A DNA stretch of 64,000 nucleotides from UBA6019 sp035535055 (GTDB lineage: Bacteria > Chloroflexota > Dormibacteria > Dormibacterales > Dormibacteraceae): positions 1 through 64,000 of the forward strand of contig DATLQT010000034.1 in the NCBI GenBank assembly GCA_035535055.1, in the 5' to 3' direction. A program made the position numbers and the translations under genes. The notes beneath the pieces are model-generated. The model did no database searches. It had not been told where the DNA came from and saw only the letters and a list, made by a program, of their open reading frames with translations. The stretch's first letter is position 1, and every line of letters starts with the position of its first letter. This document shows positions 55,894 to 64,000 of this stretch, piece by piece.

Positions 55894-57113
55894 CACGCCG
55901 CTACGTCGTGCTCGGCAACGGCATCGCCGGCCAGACCTGTGCCGAGGAGCTCCGGGCCCAGGACCCGGAGTGCTCGATCGTGATGATCGCCGCCGAGCGC
56001 CATCCCCTCTACAACCGGGTCGCCCTTCCCCGCTACCTGCGCGGCCAGATGCGCCAGGAGAAGGTCCTGATGCGGACGGTCGAGGACTACGCCGCCAGGA
56101 ACATCGAGATCCACTTCGAAACCTGGTGCACGCACGTCGACCCGGTCGCCAAGGTCGCGCACACCGACAGGGCCGGCGACTTCGCCTACGACGCGCTGCT
56201 GGTGGCGACTGGCGGGAAGCCGACGCCACCGCCCTGGCCGGGCGCCGCCGAGCTGCCCTGCGTCTACGGCTTCCAGACCCTCGACGACACCAACGCCATC
56301 ATCGATGTGGCCGACCGCTCCCAGCGGGTGCTGGTCATGGGCGGCAGCTTCATCGCCTACGAGCTGGCCGAGGGGATCGCGTTCCGGGGAAAGGCGAAGG
56401 TCAGCTGGCTGATGCGCGGACCCCGCTTTTTGCGCTACGTGCTCGACGCCGAGGGCGGCGAGCTCTGCCGCAGGCTGGGCGAGGAGATGGGCGTCGAGTT
56501 CATCCTCGAGGACGAGGCGAAGCGCTTTTCGACCGCCAACGGACACTTCGCGGTTGAGACTGAGAAGGGACGCACCGTCGAGTTCGATGCCCTCTGTTAT
56601 GGGGTGGGCCTCCAGTACTACACCGAGCCAGTGGACGGAACCGGGGTCGAGCTCCGCAAGGGCGTCGTGACGGACTCCCAGCTGAGAACGTCCCTGCCCG
56701 ACGTCTACGCCGCCGGCGACATCGCCGTCTTCTTCGACGTCATGGTCGGAAAGCTCAACCAGATGGGCACCTGGGACAACGCCATGGCCCACGGCAAGGT
56801 GGCCGCCCACAACATGGCGGGAGGCGACGAGGAATTCTTCGACGTCCCCACCTACACCACCACCATGTTCGGTTCGACCATGGCGGTGATGGGCGTCACC
56901 CCCGACGTCCAGCCAGACCTGGAGTCGGTGCGCACCTTCTCGCTGGAGGAGAAGTTCTTCCGCAAGCTCTTCTTCCTCGACGACCGGCTGGTCGGCGCGA
57001 TCATGATCGGGCCGCCCAAGGGCCGCAAGAAGCTGATCGAGATCATGAGGGCGCGCGAGCCCATCACCCGTCCCCGCGAGGAGCTCTTGGACCCCGCCAA
57101 CCTCAAGGACTAA
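55890..57113 (+). CDS. FAD/NAD(P)-dependent oxidoreductase (probable CTG start)
   Basis: A 407-residue flavoprotein of the NirB/ferredoxin-reductase type. It has RRYVVLGNGIAGQTCAEELR (FAD motif), HPLYNRVALPRYL, the second nucleotide motif VLVMGGSFIAYELAEG and LPDVYAAGDIAVFF. GTG 55908 would cut the first beta strand. CTG 55890 overlaps the preceding stop as CTGA, has GAGGA seven bases upstream and restores the N-terminus TRRYVVLGNG. The C-terminal 80 residues (TTTMFGSTMAVMGVTP) suit nitrite- or rubredoxin-reductase relatives. The partner is unknown. Confidence 0.86.
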   Translation: MTRRYVVLGNGIAGQTCAEELRAQDPECSIVMIAAERHPLYNRVALPRYLRGQMRQEKVLMRTVEDYAARNIEIHFETWCTHVDPVAKVAHTDRAGDFAYDALLVATGGKPTPPPWPGAAELPCVYGFQTLDDTNAIIDVADRSQRVLVMGGSFIAYELAEGIAFRGKAKVSWLMRGPRFLRYVLDAEGGELCRRLGEEMGVEFILEDEAKRFSTANGHFAVETEKGRTVEFDALCYGVGLQYYTEPVDGTGVELRKGVVTDSQLRTSLPDVYAAGDIAVFFDVMVGKLNQMGTWDNAMAHGKVAAHNMAGGDEEFFDVPTYTTTMFGSTMAVMGVTPDVQPDLESVRTFSLEEKFFRKLFFLDDRLVGAIMIGPPKGRKKLIEIMRAREPITRPREELLDPANLKD

Positions 57114-57275
57114 TCAGGGTGATGAGGGGGCGCACGGGCGATCCCTGACTCAGCCCGCCCGGGTCCGCCGCCACCCCCACCGGTGCCCTTCGGCTACCTG
57201 GTCGTCCGCGAGATGGCGGGGAGCCCGCCGCTCCACGTCGAGCTCTCCCGCGTCGGCTGCTAGGCTCCGACGGCG

Positions 57276-58253
57276 ATGGCCGCTGAACCCGAGTTCGACC
57301 GGCGGCGCACCTACGCCGAGTGGTACGTGTGGTCGGCCCGAAACCTCACCTCCACCGTCGAGATCCGGCACGCCTGCGCCGAGGCGGCCACGACGGCGCT
57401 CTCCTCTGGCGGCGACCCCGCCGCCGCCGCCCGCGCGGCCGCCCAGAACCGCTCCGGCCCCGGCTGGACGACCCGCGCCGAGCCTGGCATTCGCAGCTAC
57501 GCCGAGTGGTACGACTGGGCCCGCAATACCCTCACTCTCTCCGGCGAGCCGCTCCACACCGCCGCCGCCGCCGCGATCGGCGCCATGGAGGCCGGCGGCG
57601 ACGCCGCGGCCGCCTCGGACGCCGCCCGACGCACGCTCACCGAGGTCACCGCGGCGCCGCACGCCGGCTCCGGAACCTGGGCACCACCTCCACCGGCGTC
57701 ACCCGCCGCGATCCAGCCGCCTCCTGCCCCGCCCCCACTGGCGCCCGTCCTCCCGCCACCGGCACCGATCCCATCGCCGCCCCCTCCGGCCAACCCGGTG
57801 CAATCACCGTCCGGCCAGGGTCCGGACCACCCGCCCGGGGGATACGTCGTGGCTCCACCGCCGGCGTTCCCTGATCCCGGCCAGGCCTATCCTGACCGGC
57901 CCGCCCCCGTGCAGCCCGGTCCCGTGCCGGTGCCGGTCTGGGCGACCGTCCTGCTCGGTTTCGGCTGCGGGATCAGCCTCCTGCTCGCGCTGGTCTACGC
58001 AGTGGTCCTGACCGACCGGACCGACAGCCAGGACATAGTGGTCGGCTCGATCCTCTTCGGCGGGATCGGGCTGGTCATGTTTGTGTGCTCCCTGGTGGCC
58101 CTGATCGGGATCATCCGGAAGGCGTCGTGGGGCCGAATGATGGCGATCATCGCCGGCGCCGCCTTCTGCCTCAGCTGCGTCGGGATCCTGCTCGGAGTGC
58201 CGGTCATCATCGGCGCCGCCACCTCCCAGCGCCGACCGGACGGGGTTTACTGA
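57276..58253 (+). CDS. Repeat-containing membrane protein of unknown function
   Basis: A 325-residue protein. Residues 13-60 and 75-122 are two copies of a unit starting YAEWYxWxRN (YAEWYVWSARNLT and YAEWYDWARNTLT), each continuing with an Ala-rich helix. A long Pro-rich stretch (about 135-215) leads to a C-terminal membrane domain with three helices (VWATVLLGFGCGISLLLALVYAVVL, GSILFGGIGLVMFVCSLVALIGII, MAIIAGAAFCLSCVGILLGVPVII). The repeats would face the cytoplasm or the outside depending on the odd helix count. I do not recognise the family. It starts at ATG 57276. The preceding 162-base gap shows only a 26-codon open frame, which I do not call. Confidence 0.7.
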   Translation: MAAEPEFDRRRTYAEWYVWSARNLTSTVEIRHACAEAATTALSSGGDPAAAARAAAQNRSGPGWTTRAEPGIRSYAEWYDWARNTLTLSGEPLHTAAAAAIGAMEAGGDAAAASDAARRTLTEVTAAPHAGSGTWAPPPPASPAAIQPPPAPPPLAPVLPPPAPIPSPPPPANPVQSPSGQGPDHPPGGYVVAPPPAFPDPGQAYPDRPAPVQPGPVPVPVWATVLLGFGCGISLLLALVYAVVLTDRTDSQDIVVGSILFGGIGLVMFVCSLVALIGIIRKASWGRMMAIIAGAAFCLSCVGILLGVPVIIGAATSQRRPDGVY

Positions 58254-58261
58254 GGGGCGAA

Positions 58262-59803
58262 ATGGGACAGCAGTCCGTGCCCGACCCGCTCGCCGCCCAC
58301 GCGGCCACGCGCGGCGACAAGCCCGCGCTGATCGAGGGCGACCGCGTCGTCAACTTCGCCCAGCTGAACCAGCGTGCCAACCGGGTGGCCGCGGCCCTCC
58401 GCCGGCTCGGTCTGGAGGCGGGGGACCGCGTCACCGGGATCTCCTACAACTCGATCGAGGGCAGCGAGATCTCCCACGCCACGCGCCGGCTTGCCATCGT
58501 GGGCGTGCCGATCAACTACCACCTGAAGCCCGCCGAGCTCGCCTACATCGTCAACGACTCGGGCGCCCGCGTGATCACCTCCAGCCCCGACTTCGTGGAG
58601 GTCGTCGAGGAGGCGAGGTCCCAGCTCGAGGGCAACCCTCGCCTGGTCCTGACCGGTCCCGGCCAACCGCCGCCGGGTTGGCTCGGCTACGAGGAGTTGC
58701 TGGCGGAGGCAACCCCCGAGGAGGCTGCGGCGGGCGGTTCCGCGATCGGGGCCAGCATGATCTACACCTCGGGCACCACCGGCCGGCCCAAGGGTGCCTA
58801 CCGGCCGAACGGCATCAACCTCGAGAACATCCTCCAGAGCATCTCGGCGTTCGAGCTTTCGGGTGACGACGTGCACCTCATGGCCGGTCCCGGCTACCAC
58901 AGCGCGGTGGGCTACTTCTCGGCCCTCAGCCAGCTGCTGGGAGAGACGGTCGTGATCGAGAAGCGCTTCGATGCCGCCGAGGCCCTGGCGCTGATCGGCC
59001 GCCATCGGGTCACCACCACCTTCATGGCGCCGACCCTGATCGCCCGGATGCTGAACCAGCCGGAGGAGTACCGGGCCGGGATCGACCACTCCAGCCTTCG
59101 CCAGATCATCACCGGTGCCGCCCCCTGCCCGATCAGCCTCAAAGAGCGCTGCATCTCCTATTTCGGGCCCATCCTGTGGGAGTTCTACGGGGCCACCGAG
59201 ACCGGCATCAACACGGTCCTCCGACCCGAGGACCAGCTCCGCAAGCCCGGCTCGGCCGGCCAGGCGGTGCCCGGCCAGGAGATCCGGCTGGTGGACGAGG
59301 AGGGAGTCGAGGTGCCGGTCGGGATGCCGGGCGAGTTCATGGTCAGCAACGCCTGGCTGGCGGAGTACTACAACCGCCCGGACGCCACCGCGGACAGCAA
59401 CCATGACGGCTTCTTCAGCGTCGGCGACATCGCCTTCCGCGATGAGGAGGGCTACTACTACATCTGCGACCGCAAGATCGACATGATCATCAGCGGTGGC
59501 GTCAACATCTACCCGGCCGAGGTCGAGGCGATCCTCTTCGAGAACCCGGCCGTGGAGGACGCGGCCGTCCTCGGCGTCCCCAACGAGGAGTTCGGCGAGG
59601 AGGTGAAGGCGGTCGTCAAGCTGAAGCCAGGCGCGACCGCCACCGAGGCCGAGCTGATCGAGTTCTGCAGGAGCCGGGTCGCGGGGTACAAGCGGCCCAA
59701 GTCGGTCGATTTCATCGACGACTTTCCCCGCGACGTGGCCGGCAAGACCCAAAAGCGCCGCCTGCGCGAGCTCTACTGGCAGGGCCAGTCGCGCAAGATC
59801 TAG
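58262..59803 (+). CDS. Acyl-CoA synthetase / AMP-dependent ligase
   Basis: A 513-residue adenylate-forming enzyme that activates a carboxylic acid to its CoA thioester. The ATP motif is MIYTSGTTGRPKGA near residue 170, the aromatic box is EFYGATETG, the hinge region is VGDIAFRDEEGYYYICDRK, and the C-terminal segment is GKTQKRRLRELYW with the probable catalytic Lys. It starts at ATG 58262. It resembles fatty-acyl or long-chain ligases of the FadD class; substrate chain length is not decided. It follows the membrane-repeat gene by eight bases but has no other fatty-acid genes nearby. Confidence 0.9.
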   Translation: MGQQSVPDPLAAHAATRGDKPALIEGDRVVNFAQLNQRANRVAAALRRLGLEAGDRVTGISYNSIEGSEISHATRRLAIVGVPINYHLKPAELAYIVNDSGARVITSSPDFVEVVEEARSQLEGNPRLVLTGPGQPPPGWLGYEELLAEATPEEAAAGGSAIGASMIYTSGTTGRPKGAYRPNGINLENILQSISAFELSGDDVHLMAGPGYHSAVGYFSALSQLLGETVVIEKRFDAAEALALIGRHRVTTTFMAPTLIARMLNQPEEYRAGIDHSSLRQIITGAAPCPISLKERCISYFGPILWEFYGATETGINTVLRPEDQLRKPGSAGQAVPGQEIRLVDEEGVEVPVGMPGEFMVSNAWLAEYYNRPDATADSNHDGFFSVGDIAFRDEEGYYYICDRKIDMIISGGVNIYPAEVEAILFENPAVEDAAVLGVPNEEFGEEVKAVVKLKPGATATEAELIEFCRSRVAGYKRPKSVDFIDDFPRDVAGKTQKRRLRELYWQGQSRKI

Positions 59804-59843
59804 GCGCCGCCTTCGCGGGAGGAGCGGCTATGGTGCTGAGGCC

Positions 59844-62639
59844 ATGAGGCGCTACCCGCCGTTTGACGGCGATGGGGAGGTGATGCCCCTGCGGCTGCCG
59901 ACGCCTCCTCGGGGCACCTTCTGGGTCCTCGGGGCGATCGGCATCGTCATCCTCCTGCTCGCCGTCGGCGGCCCCCTGATCAGCTTCGCAGCCGAGCTTC
60001 TCTGGTTCAAGGCGCTCGGCCTACAGGCGGTTTACACGACCAGGCTCGGCTACCAGTTCGGCCTCTTCTTCGCCAGCCTCCTCCTCGCCTTCGTCTACGT
60101 GGCCGCCAACGTGCTGATAGCGCTGCGCCTGCGGACGAGCTCGGTGCTGCGGACGATCGGCATCCGCCGCCGTTTTCTCCGCAGCGCCGCCGGCGTCATC
60201 GGCCTCATCGCGGCCGCGGTGATCGCGTTCCTCGTCTCCGCCGGCGCCGCCACCTTCTGGCAGCAGCTGATGCTCTTCCTGAACGGCCGCCCGACGGGAA
60301 CCACCGAACCCGTCTTCGGGATGGACATCTCCTTCTACCTGTTCACCCTGCCTTTCTTGAAATCGGCGCTGGGCTGGGCACTGGCGCTGAGCTTCCTGAC
60401 CGTCCTGCTGGTGGCCGCGCTGTATGCCTGGCGCGACACCGATTTCGAGCTCCGGCTTCCCAACCGCGGCATCGCCCACGTCTCGGTGCTCTTCGCGGTC
60501 GTCGCCCTGGTCGTGGCCGCGGGCGCCTTCGTCGGCCGCTACGACCTTCTCTACAGCCATAACGGCTACGTCTGGGGCGCCGGCTACACCGACGTCAACG
60601 CGCGGATTCCGATCGCCTACATATCGACTGGGCTCGGCGTGTTGCTGGCGATCGCGCTGCTCGCCAACGCCGCGCTGCGGCGGCTCTGGCTGCCGGTCGT
60701 GGCGCTGGCGGTATGGATCGTCTTCGGCATCCTGAGCGCGGTCTACGCGCAGGCCATCGAATCGCTGGTCGTCTCGCCCCAGCAGTACACCCGCGAGGAA
60801 CAGTACATCCGCCGCGAGCTGAGCTACACCCGGCAGGCCTTCGGCCTCGACAAGGTCACCGTCAACCAGTACTCGGGCACCGCCAGCCTCACTTCGCAGG
60901 ACATCTCCCAAGACCAGACCACGATCGACAACCTGCGGCTCTGGGACGTCCGGCAGCTGCAGGAGACCTATCCCCAGCTGCAGGCGATCCGCACCTACTA
61001 CACGCTCGACAACATCGACCTCGATCGCTACACGATCAACGGAGTCTACGAACAGCTCGAGCTCGCGGCGCGGGAGCTGGACGTGACTAAGCTGCCCTCC
61101 CAGAGCCAGACCTTCGTCAACACGAGCCTCACCTATACCCACGGCTACAGCGTCGTCGCCAGCCCCGTCCGCTCGGTGGTCGGGGAGGGCCTGCCGGACC
61201 TCATCGCCCAGAACATCCCCCCGACCGGGGACCTGATGGTCACCCAGCCCGACATCTACTTCGGCGAGAGCACTCCCAACTACGTGCTGGCGCCGTCCGA
61301 CCAGAAGGAGTTCGACTACCCCTCCGGCTCCGGCGACGTCTACGCCAACTACAAGGGTACCCACGGCGTGCCGCTGACCGGCGTCAACCGGCTTCTCTGG
61401 GCCGCCTACACCCAGGACCTCAACCTGCTCATCACGACCCAGGTCAACTCCAAGACCCAGATCCTCTACCGCCGGAACATCATCGACCGCGTCAACGCCA
61501 TCGCGCCCTTCCTGACCTTCGACAGCGACCCGTACATCGTGGTCGTCAACGGCAAGCTCTACTGGATCATCGACGCCTACACGACCGCCGATACCTATCC
61601 CTACAGCCAGCTGGACTCGGGCTCCCAGGTGAACTACATCCGGAACTCGGTGAAGGTGGTGATCGATGCCTACGAGGGCACCGCCGACTTCTACATCGCG
61701 GACCCCAACGACCCGATCATCAAGGCCTACGCAAAGGCCTTCCCGACCCTCTTCAAGCCGATCGACGCGATGCCCGCTGGGCTCCGCCAGCACATCCGCT
61801 ACCCGGAGGACCTGTTCAACATCCAGGTCTCCGTCTACCGGACCTACCACATGACCGACCCCCAGGTCTTCTACAACCGGGAGGACGTCTGGGCGACGCC
61901 CGACGAGTCGACCGGTCCGGGAGCGAGCGCGCCGCTGCAGCCGTATTACGTGCTGATGCGTCTGCCCAACCAGACCAAGGCCGAGTACCTGCTGATCCAG
62001 CCCTTCACGCCCAACAACCGGCAGAACATGATCAGCTGGCTCGCCGCCCGAAATGACGCACCCAACTACGGCCAGCTGGTCCTCTACCAGCTGCCCAAGG
62101 ACACCAACATCTACGGCCCCGCCCAGATCGGGAACCGAATCCAGGAGAACACGGCGATCTCCTCCCAGTTCACGCTCTGGAACCAGAGTGGTTCGCAGGT
62201 CCAGCAGGGCAACCTGCTGGTGGTCCCGGTCGGCGGGACCTTCCTCTACTTCGAGCCCGTCTACCTGAGGGCGACCTCCTCCTCCTCACTGCCCGAGTTC
62301 AAGAAGGTGATCCTGGCCGACACCCAGAACGTGGTCTGGGACGACACCCTGGAGGGCGCCCTGGCCCAGTTGGTCGGCGCCGCCCCGATCCAGACCACGC
62401 CGAGCCCCGCGGTGACGGCGGGGACGCCCACCTGCGCCCAGCTCATCGCCCAGGCCGAGCAGGACTACTCGGCGGCTCAAAGCCGGCTCGCCGCGCAGGA
62501 CCTGGCGGGCTATGCGGCCGACGTCCAGAAGGTGGGCGACCTTCTCACCCAGATGCAGACCGCCGGCTGCGCGGCGGGCGCCAGCCCCAGCCCCTCGGCC
62601 TCGGCCTCGCCCTCACCCTCGCCGTCTCCGTCCCGCTAG
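59844..62639 (+). CDS. UPF0182 family membrane protein
   Basis: A 931-residue protein of UPF0182 (COG1615), typical of actinobacteria and related phyla. The N-terminal 320 residues hold about seven membrane helices. A long external domain follows, with the family segments EEQYIRRELSYTRQAFGLDKV, NIPPTGDLMVTQPDIYFGE and YVLMRLPNQTKAEYLLIQPF. The C-terminal tail is Ser/Pro-rich (SPSPSASASPSPSPSPSR). The role is unknown, although its conservation suggests envelope maintenance. An in-frame ATG at 59883 is an alternative start. It is the longest gene here. Confidence 0.92.
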   Translation: MRRYPPFDGDGEVMPLRLPTPPRGTFWVLGAIGIVILLLAVGGPLISFAAELLWFKALGLQAVYTTRLGYQFGLFFASLLLAFVYVAANVLIALRLRTSSVLRTIGIRRRFLRSAAGVIGLIAAAVIAFLVSAGAATFWQQLMLFLNGRPTGTTEPVFGMDISFYLFTLPFLKSALGWALALSFLTVLLVAALYAWRDTDFELRLPNRGIAHVSVLFAVVALVVAAGAFVGRYDLLYSHNGYVWGAGYTDVNARIPIAYISTGLGVLLAIALLANAALRRLWLPVVALAVWIVFGILSAVYAQAIESLVVSPQQYTREEQYIRRELSYTRQAFGLDKVTVNQYSGTASLTSQDISQDQTTIDNLRLWDVRQLQETYPQLQAIRTYYTLDNIDLDRYTINGVYEQLELAARELDVTKLPSQSQTFVNTSLTYTHGYSVVASPVRSVVGEGLPDLIAQNIPPTGDLMVTQPDIYFGESTPNYVLAPSDQKEFDYPSGSGDVYANYKGTHGVPLTGVNRLLWAAYTQDLNLLITTQVNSKTQILYRRNIIDRVNAIAPFLTFDSDPYIVVVNGKLYWIIDAYTTADTYPYSQLDSGSQVNYIRNSVKVVIDAYEGTADFYIADPNDPIIKAYAKAFPTLFKPIDAMPAGLRQHIRYPEDLFNIQVSVYRTYHMTDPQVFYNREDVWATPDESTGPGASAPLQPYYVLMRLPNQTKAEYLLIQPFTPNNRQNMISWLAARNDAPNYGQLVLYQLPKDTNIYGPAQIGNRIQENTAISSQFTLWNQSGSQVQQGNLLVVPVGGTFLYFEPVYLRATSSSSLPEFKKVILADTQNVVWDDTLEGALAQLVGAAPIQTTPSPAVTAGTPTCAQLIAQAEQDYSAAQSRLAAQDLAGYAADVQKVGDLLTQMQTAGCAAGASPSPSASASPSPSPSPSR

Positions 62640-62654
62640 AGGCGCTCGGTTGAT

Positions 62655-63296
62655 TCACCCCCGGGTCCCCTCGACCAGCGGCACGAAGGTGACGGGGAAG
62701 AGGGCCTTGGTCTCCAGCCGTCCGCCGAGCTTTCGGATCAAGAGCAGGTCCTGCGGGGCATCGGGTCGCCGCACGACTGGGATGACCAGCCGGCCGCCCT
62801 CGGCCAGCTGCTCGACCAGCGCCGGTGGAACGTTGTCGGCGGCGGCGGAGACGATGATCACGGCGTAAGGCGCCTGGCCCGGCCAGCCTTCGGCCCCATC
62901 GCCATGGTGGATCTCGGCGTTGGTGAAGCCGAGCCGGGCCAGCGTCCGCTCGCCCCGCGCGGCCAGCTCGGCGTCGCGCTCGACGCCGACGACGTGGTCA
63001 CAAAGGCGCGCCAGAACGGCGGCCTGGTAGCCGCTGCCGGAGCCGACCTCGAGCGCGACCTCGCCCGGCCTCGGGTCCGCGGCCTGGGTCATCGCGGCAA
63101 CCACCAGCGGCTGCGAGATGGTCTGGCCACCGCCGATGGCGAGCGGATGATCGGCATAGGCGAGGTCCCGGTGCTCGGGCTGGACGAACTCCTCCCGGGG
63201 CACCTGGCGCATCACCTCGAGGACCCTGGGGTCCACGATGCCGTGGGGCCTCAGCTGGTCCGCGATCATCCGCTCCGAACGCGGGTTACCGCCCAT
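62655..63296 (-). CDS. pcm: Protein-L-isoaspartate O-methyltransferase
   Basis: A 213-residue PCMT that repairs isoaspartyl residues. The start of the fold is PREEFVQPEHRDLAYADHPL, followed by GGGQTISQP (substrate binding) and the SAM motif EVGSGSGYQAAVLARLC. The remaining motifs (HHGDGAEGWPGQAPYAVIIVSAAADNVP) are in order. The length matches the family. ATG 63296 is the start. It lies convergent with UPF0182 with 15 bases between the stops. Confidence 0.93.
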   Translation of the reverse strand: MGGNPRSERMIADQLRPHGIVDPRVLEVMRQVPREEFVQPEHRDLAYADHPLAIGGGQTISQPLVVAAMTQAADPRPGEVALEVGSGSGYQAAVLARLCDHVVGVERDAELAARGERTLARLGFTNAEIHHGDGAEGWPGQAPYAVIIVSAAADNVPPALVEQLAEGGRLVIPVVRRPDAPQDLLLIRKLGGRLETKALFPVTFVPLVEGTRG

Positions 63297-63328
63297 GGTC
63301 GCGCGTAGAATTCTGAGGCGAAACGCTT

Positions 63329-64000
63329 TTGGCCTCCCCGGCTCCCTCCACCGCCTCCAACGTCCCAGCAGCCCAGCGCCGGCCCGTAAAGCAGCGCTCG
63401 CGGCTTCTTCGCCGGTCGGGTCCCCCGCACATGCGGGTCGGCTTCGTCCATCCCTCAGAGCAGGAGTTCGCGCGCTTCCTCGACTACTACCGCATCCGCT
63501 GGGTCTACGAGCCGGCCTCCTTCCCCATCGGCTGGGAGGACGGCCGGGTGAGCGAGATGTTCACCCCCGACTTCTACCTCCCTGAGCACGACCTCTACGT
63601 CGAGGTCACGACCATGAAGCAGTCGCTGGTAACGCCCAAGAACCGCAAGGTGCGGCTGCTGCGCGAGCTCTACCCCGAAGTCAACGTGCGGCTGCTCTAC
63701 CAGAAGGACTACCAGCAGCTGCTGGTCCAGGCCGGGTATGGCGCCCTCGACCTCCACCACCTGCGCAAGCAGGACATCCAGCAGATCCTGATCTCGCCCA
63801 CTGAGCTCGAGAGCCGGGTCCGGGCGCTGGGGCGGAAGATCTCCCGCGACTACCGCGGCGAGGCGGTGGTGCTGGTCGGGGTCCTGAAGGGGATCACCTT
63901 CTTCCTCGCCGACCTCGCGCGCCAGATCACCATCCCGGTGGCGATCGACTACCTGGCGCTGGCCCGCTACGCCGGCGCCCAGCCGAAGGACCGGGTGACC
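63329..64000 (+). CDS. Nuclease-like domain fused to hypoxanthine phosphoribosyltransferase (cut by window end)
   Basis: The gene runs off the window. ATG 63431 begins MRVGFVHPSEQEFARFLDYY; an in-frame TTG at 63329 would add a basic 34-residue tail. The first ~100 residues after the ATG look like a PD-(D/E)XK-type fold: FTPDFYLPEHDLYVEVTTMK has the Asp and Glu-x-Thr...Lys pattern, followed by KNRKVRLLRELYPEVNVRLLYQKDY. The next part, ISPTELESRVRALGRKISRDY and VVLVGVLKGITFFLADL, is the N-terminal half of HPRT. Catalytic PRPP residues lie beyond the window. The nuclease reading is inferred from the motif only. Confidence 0.78.
   Translation, partial: MASPAPSTASNVPAAQRRPVKQRSRLLRRSGPPHMRVGFVHPSEQEFARFLDYYRIRWVYEPASFPIGWEDGRVSEMFTPDFYLPEHDLYVEVTTMKQSLVTPKNRKVRLLRELYPEVNVRLLYQKDYQQLLVQAGYGALDLHHLRKQDIQQILISPTELESRVRALGRKISRDYRGEAVVLVGVLKGITFFLADLARQITIPVAIDYLALARYAGAQPKDRVT

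Noticed and set aside
57183..57263. A 26-codon open frame upstream of the repeat membrane protein
   Set aside because: It starts at GTG, has no Shine-Dalgarno and no known motif; it may be a remnant, but there is not enough to call it.
60021..61850. A 609-codon open frame antisense to the UPF0182 gene
   Set aside because: Its composition is a Val/Asp/Gly/Arg shadow typical of the opposite strand of GC-rich coding sequence, it has no domain, and UPF0182 matches its family along the whole length.
1..64000. Mobile elements, prophage, CRISPR arrays, toxin-antitoxin pairs or rRNA
   Set aside because: No transposase, integrase, phage structural gene, regularly spaced repeat, toxin-antitoxin pair or rRNA segment was seen on either strand.

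Overview
The window is a very GC-rich chromosomal segment of a bacterium with dense, mostly single-copy housekeeping and metabolic genes. Many neighbours overlap (ATGA, GTGA, CTGA or CTAG junctions). I see no prophage, insertion sequence, CRISPR array or plasmid gene. The gene set is Ku plus a LigD-type polymerase, a UPF0182 protein, a SipW/TasA-like secretion cluster, a PPi-type phosphofructokinase, a two-domain ThyX-like protein and a BldC-like regulator. It points to a high-GC Terrabacteria lineage, most likely Dormibacterota, Chloroflexota or a deep actinobacterial relative. This placement is inference; no rRNA is present to settle it.

Layout. 1-3.8 kb: two tRNAs (Ile, Trp), a putative nucleotide-modification-associated protein, a phosphoesterase, hypoxanthine phosphoribosyltransferase and an ABC-2 exporter. 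3.8-9.3 kb: aldose epimerase, acetyltransferase, an orphan solute-binding lipoprotein, a thioredoxin/DUF4395/rhodanese operon that appears to be controlled by a cysteine-codon leader peptide and intrinsic terminator, and a DapF-like protein that lacks both catalytic cysteines. 9.4-14.9 kb: AIM24, an M24 peptidase, a CDF metal exporter, GreA and membrane proteins of unknown role. 15.0-18.5 kb: a tight plus-strand cluster of uncharacterised proteins (two helical-repeat proteins, an HTH/proline-rich protein, a degenerate GGDEF protein and a Cys-rich small protein). 18.6-20.5 kb: NHEJ genes ku and ligD-pol. 20.5-26.6 kb: a structured leader followed by seven genes for SipW-type secretion and five TasA/camelysin-like secreted proteins.

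26.6-36.6 kb: DUF72, phosphofructokinase, BldC-like HTH, AidB-like acyl-CoA dehydrogenase, a GGDEF cyclase, an ECF sigma factor with a membrane anti-sigma-like partner, a glycerophosphodiesterase, a MoxR/ChlI-like AAA ATPase and a DinB-like protein. 36.7-46.0 kb: tRNA-guanine transglycosylase, MFS exporters, a disulfide oxidoreductase, a complete quaternary-amine (OpuB/OpuC type) ABC importer and DUF1684. 46.0-48.6 kb: an operon of DinB-like, EVE-domain, queuosine-salvage and AlkA-like proteins. 48.7-54.1 kb: glutamate dehydrogenase, a ThDP enzyme, an Ntn-type asparaginase and the tandem ThyX protein. 54.2-64 kb: methyltransferase, acetyltransferase, FAD oxidoreductase, a repeat membrane protein, an acyl-CoA ligase, UPF0182, Pcm, and a truncated nuclease-like/HPRT fusion running off the end.

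Several threads join genes across the window. Tgt and the Qng1-like protein together suggest salvage of queuine. The rhodanese/DUF4395/thioredoxin operon suggests sulfur trafficking regulated by cysteine supply. Four genes have no ATG, GTG or TTG at their expected N-terminus and probably start at CTG or ATC. No stretch longer than 300 bases lacks a gene; the longest gaps (20456-20720, 33543-33732, 57114-57275, 54113-54247) are described in the entries.
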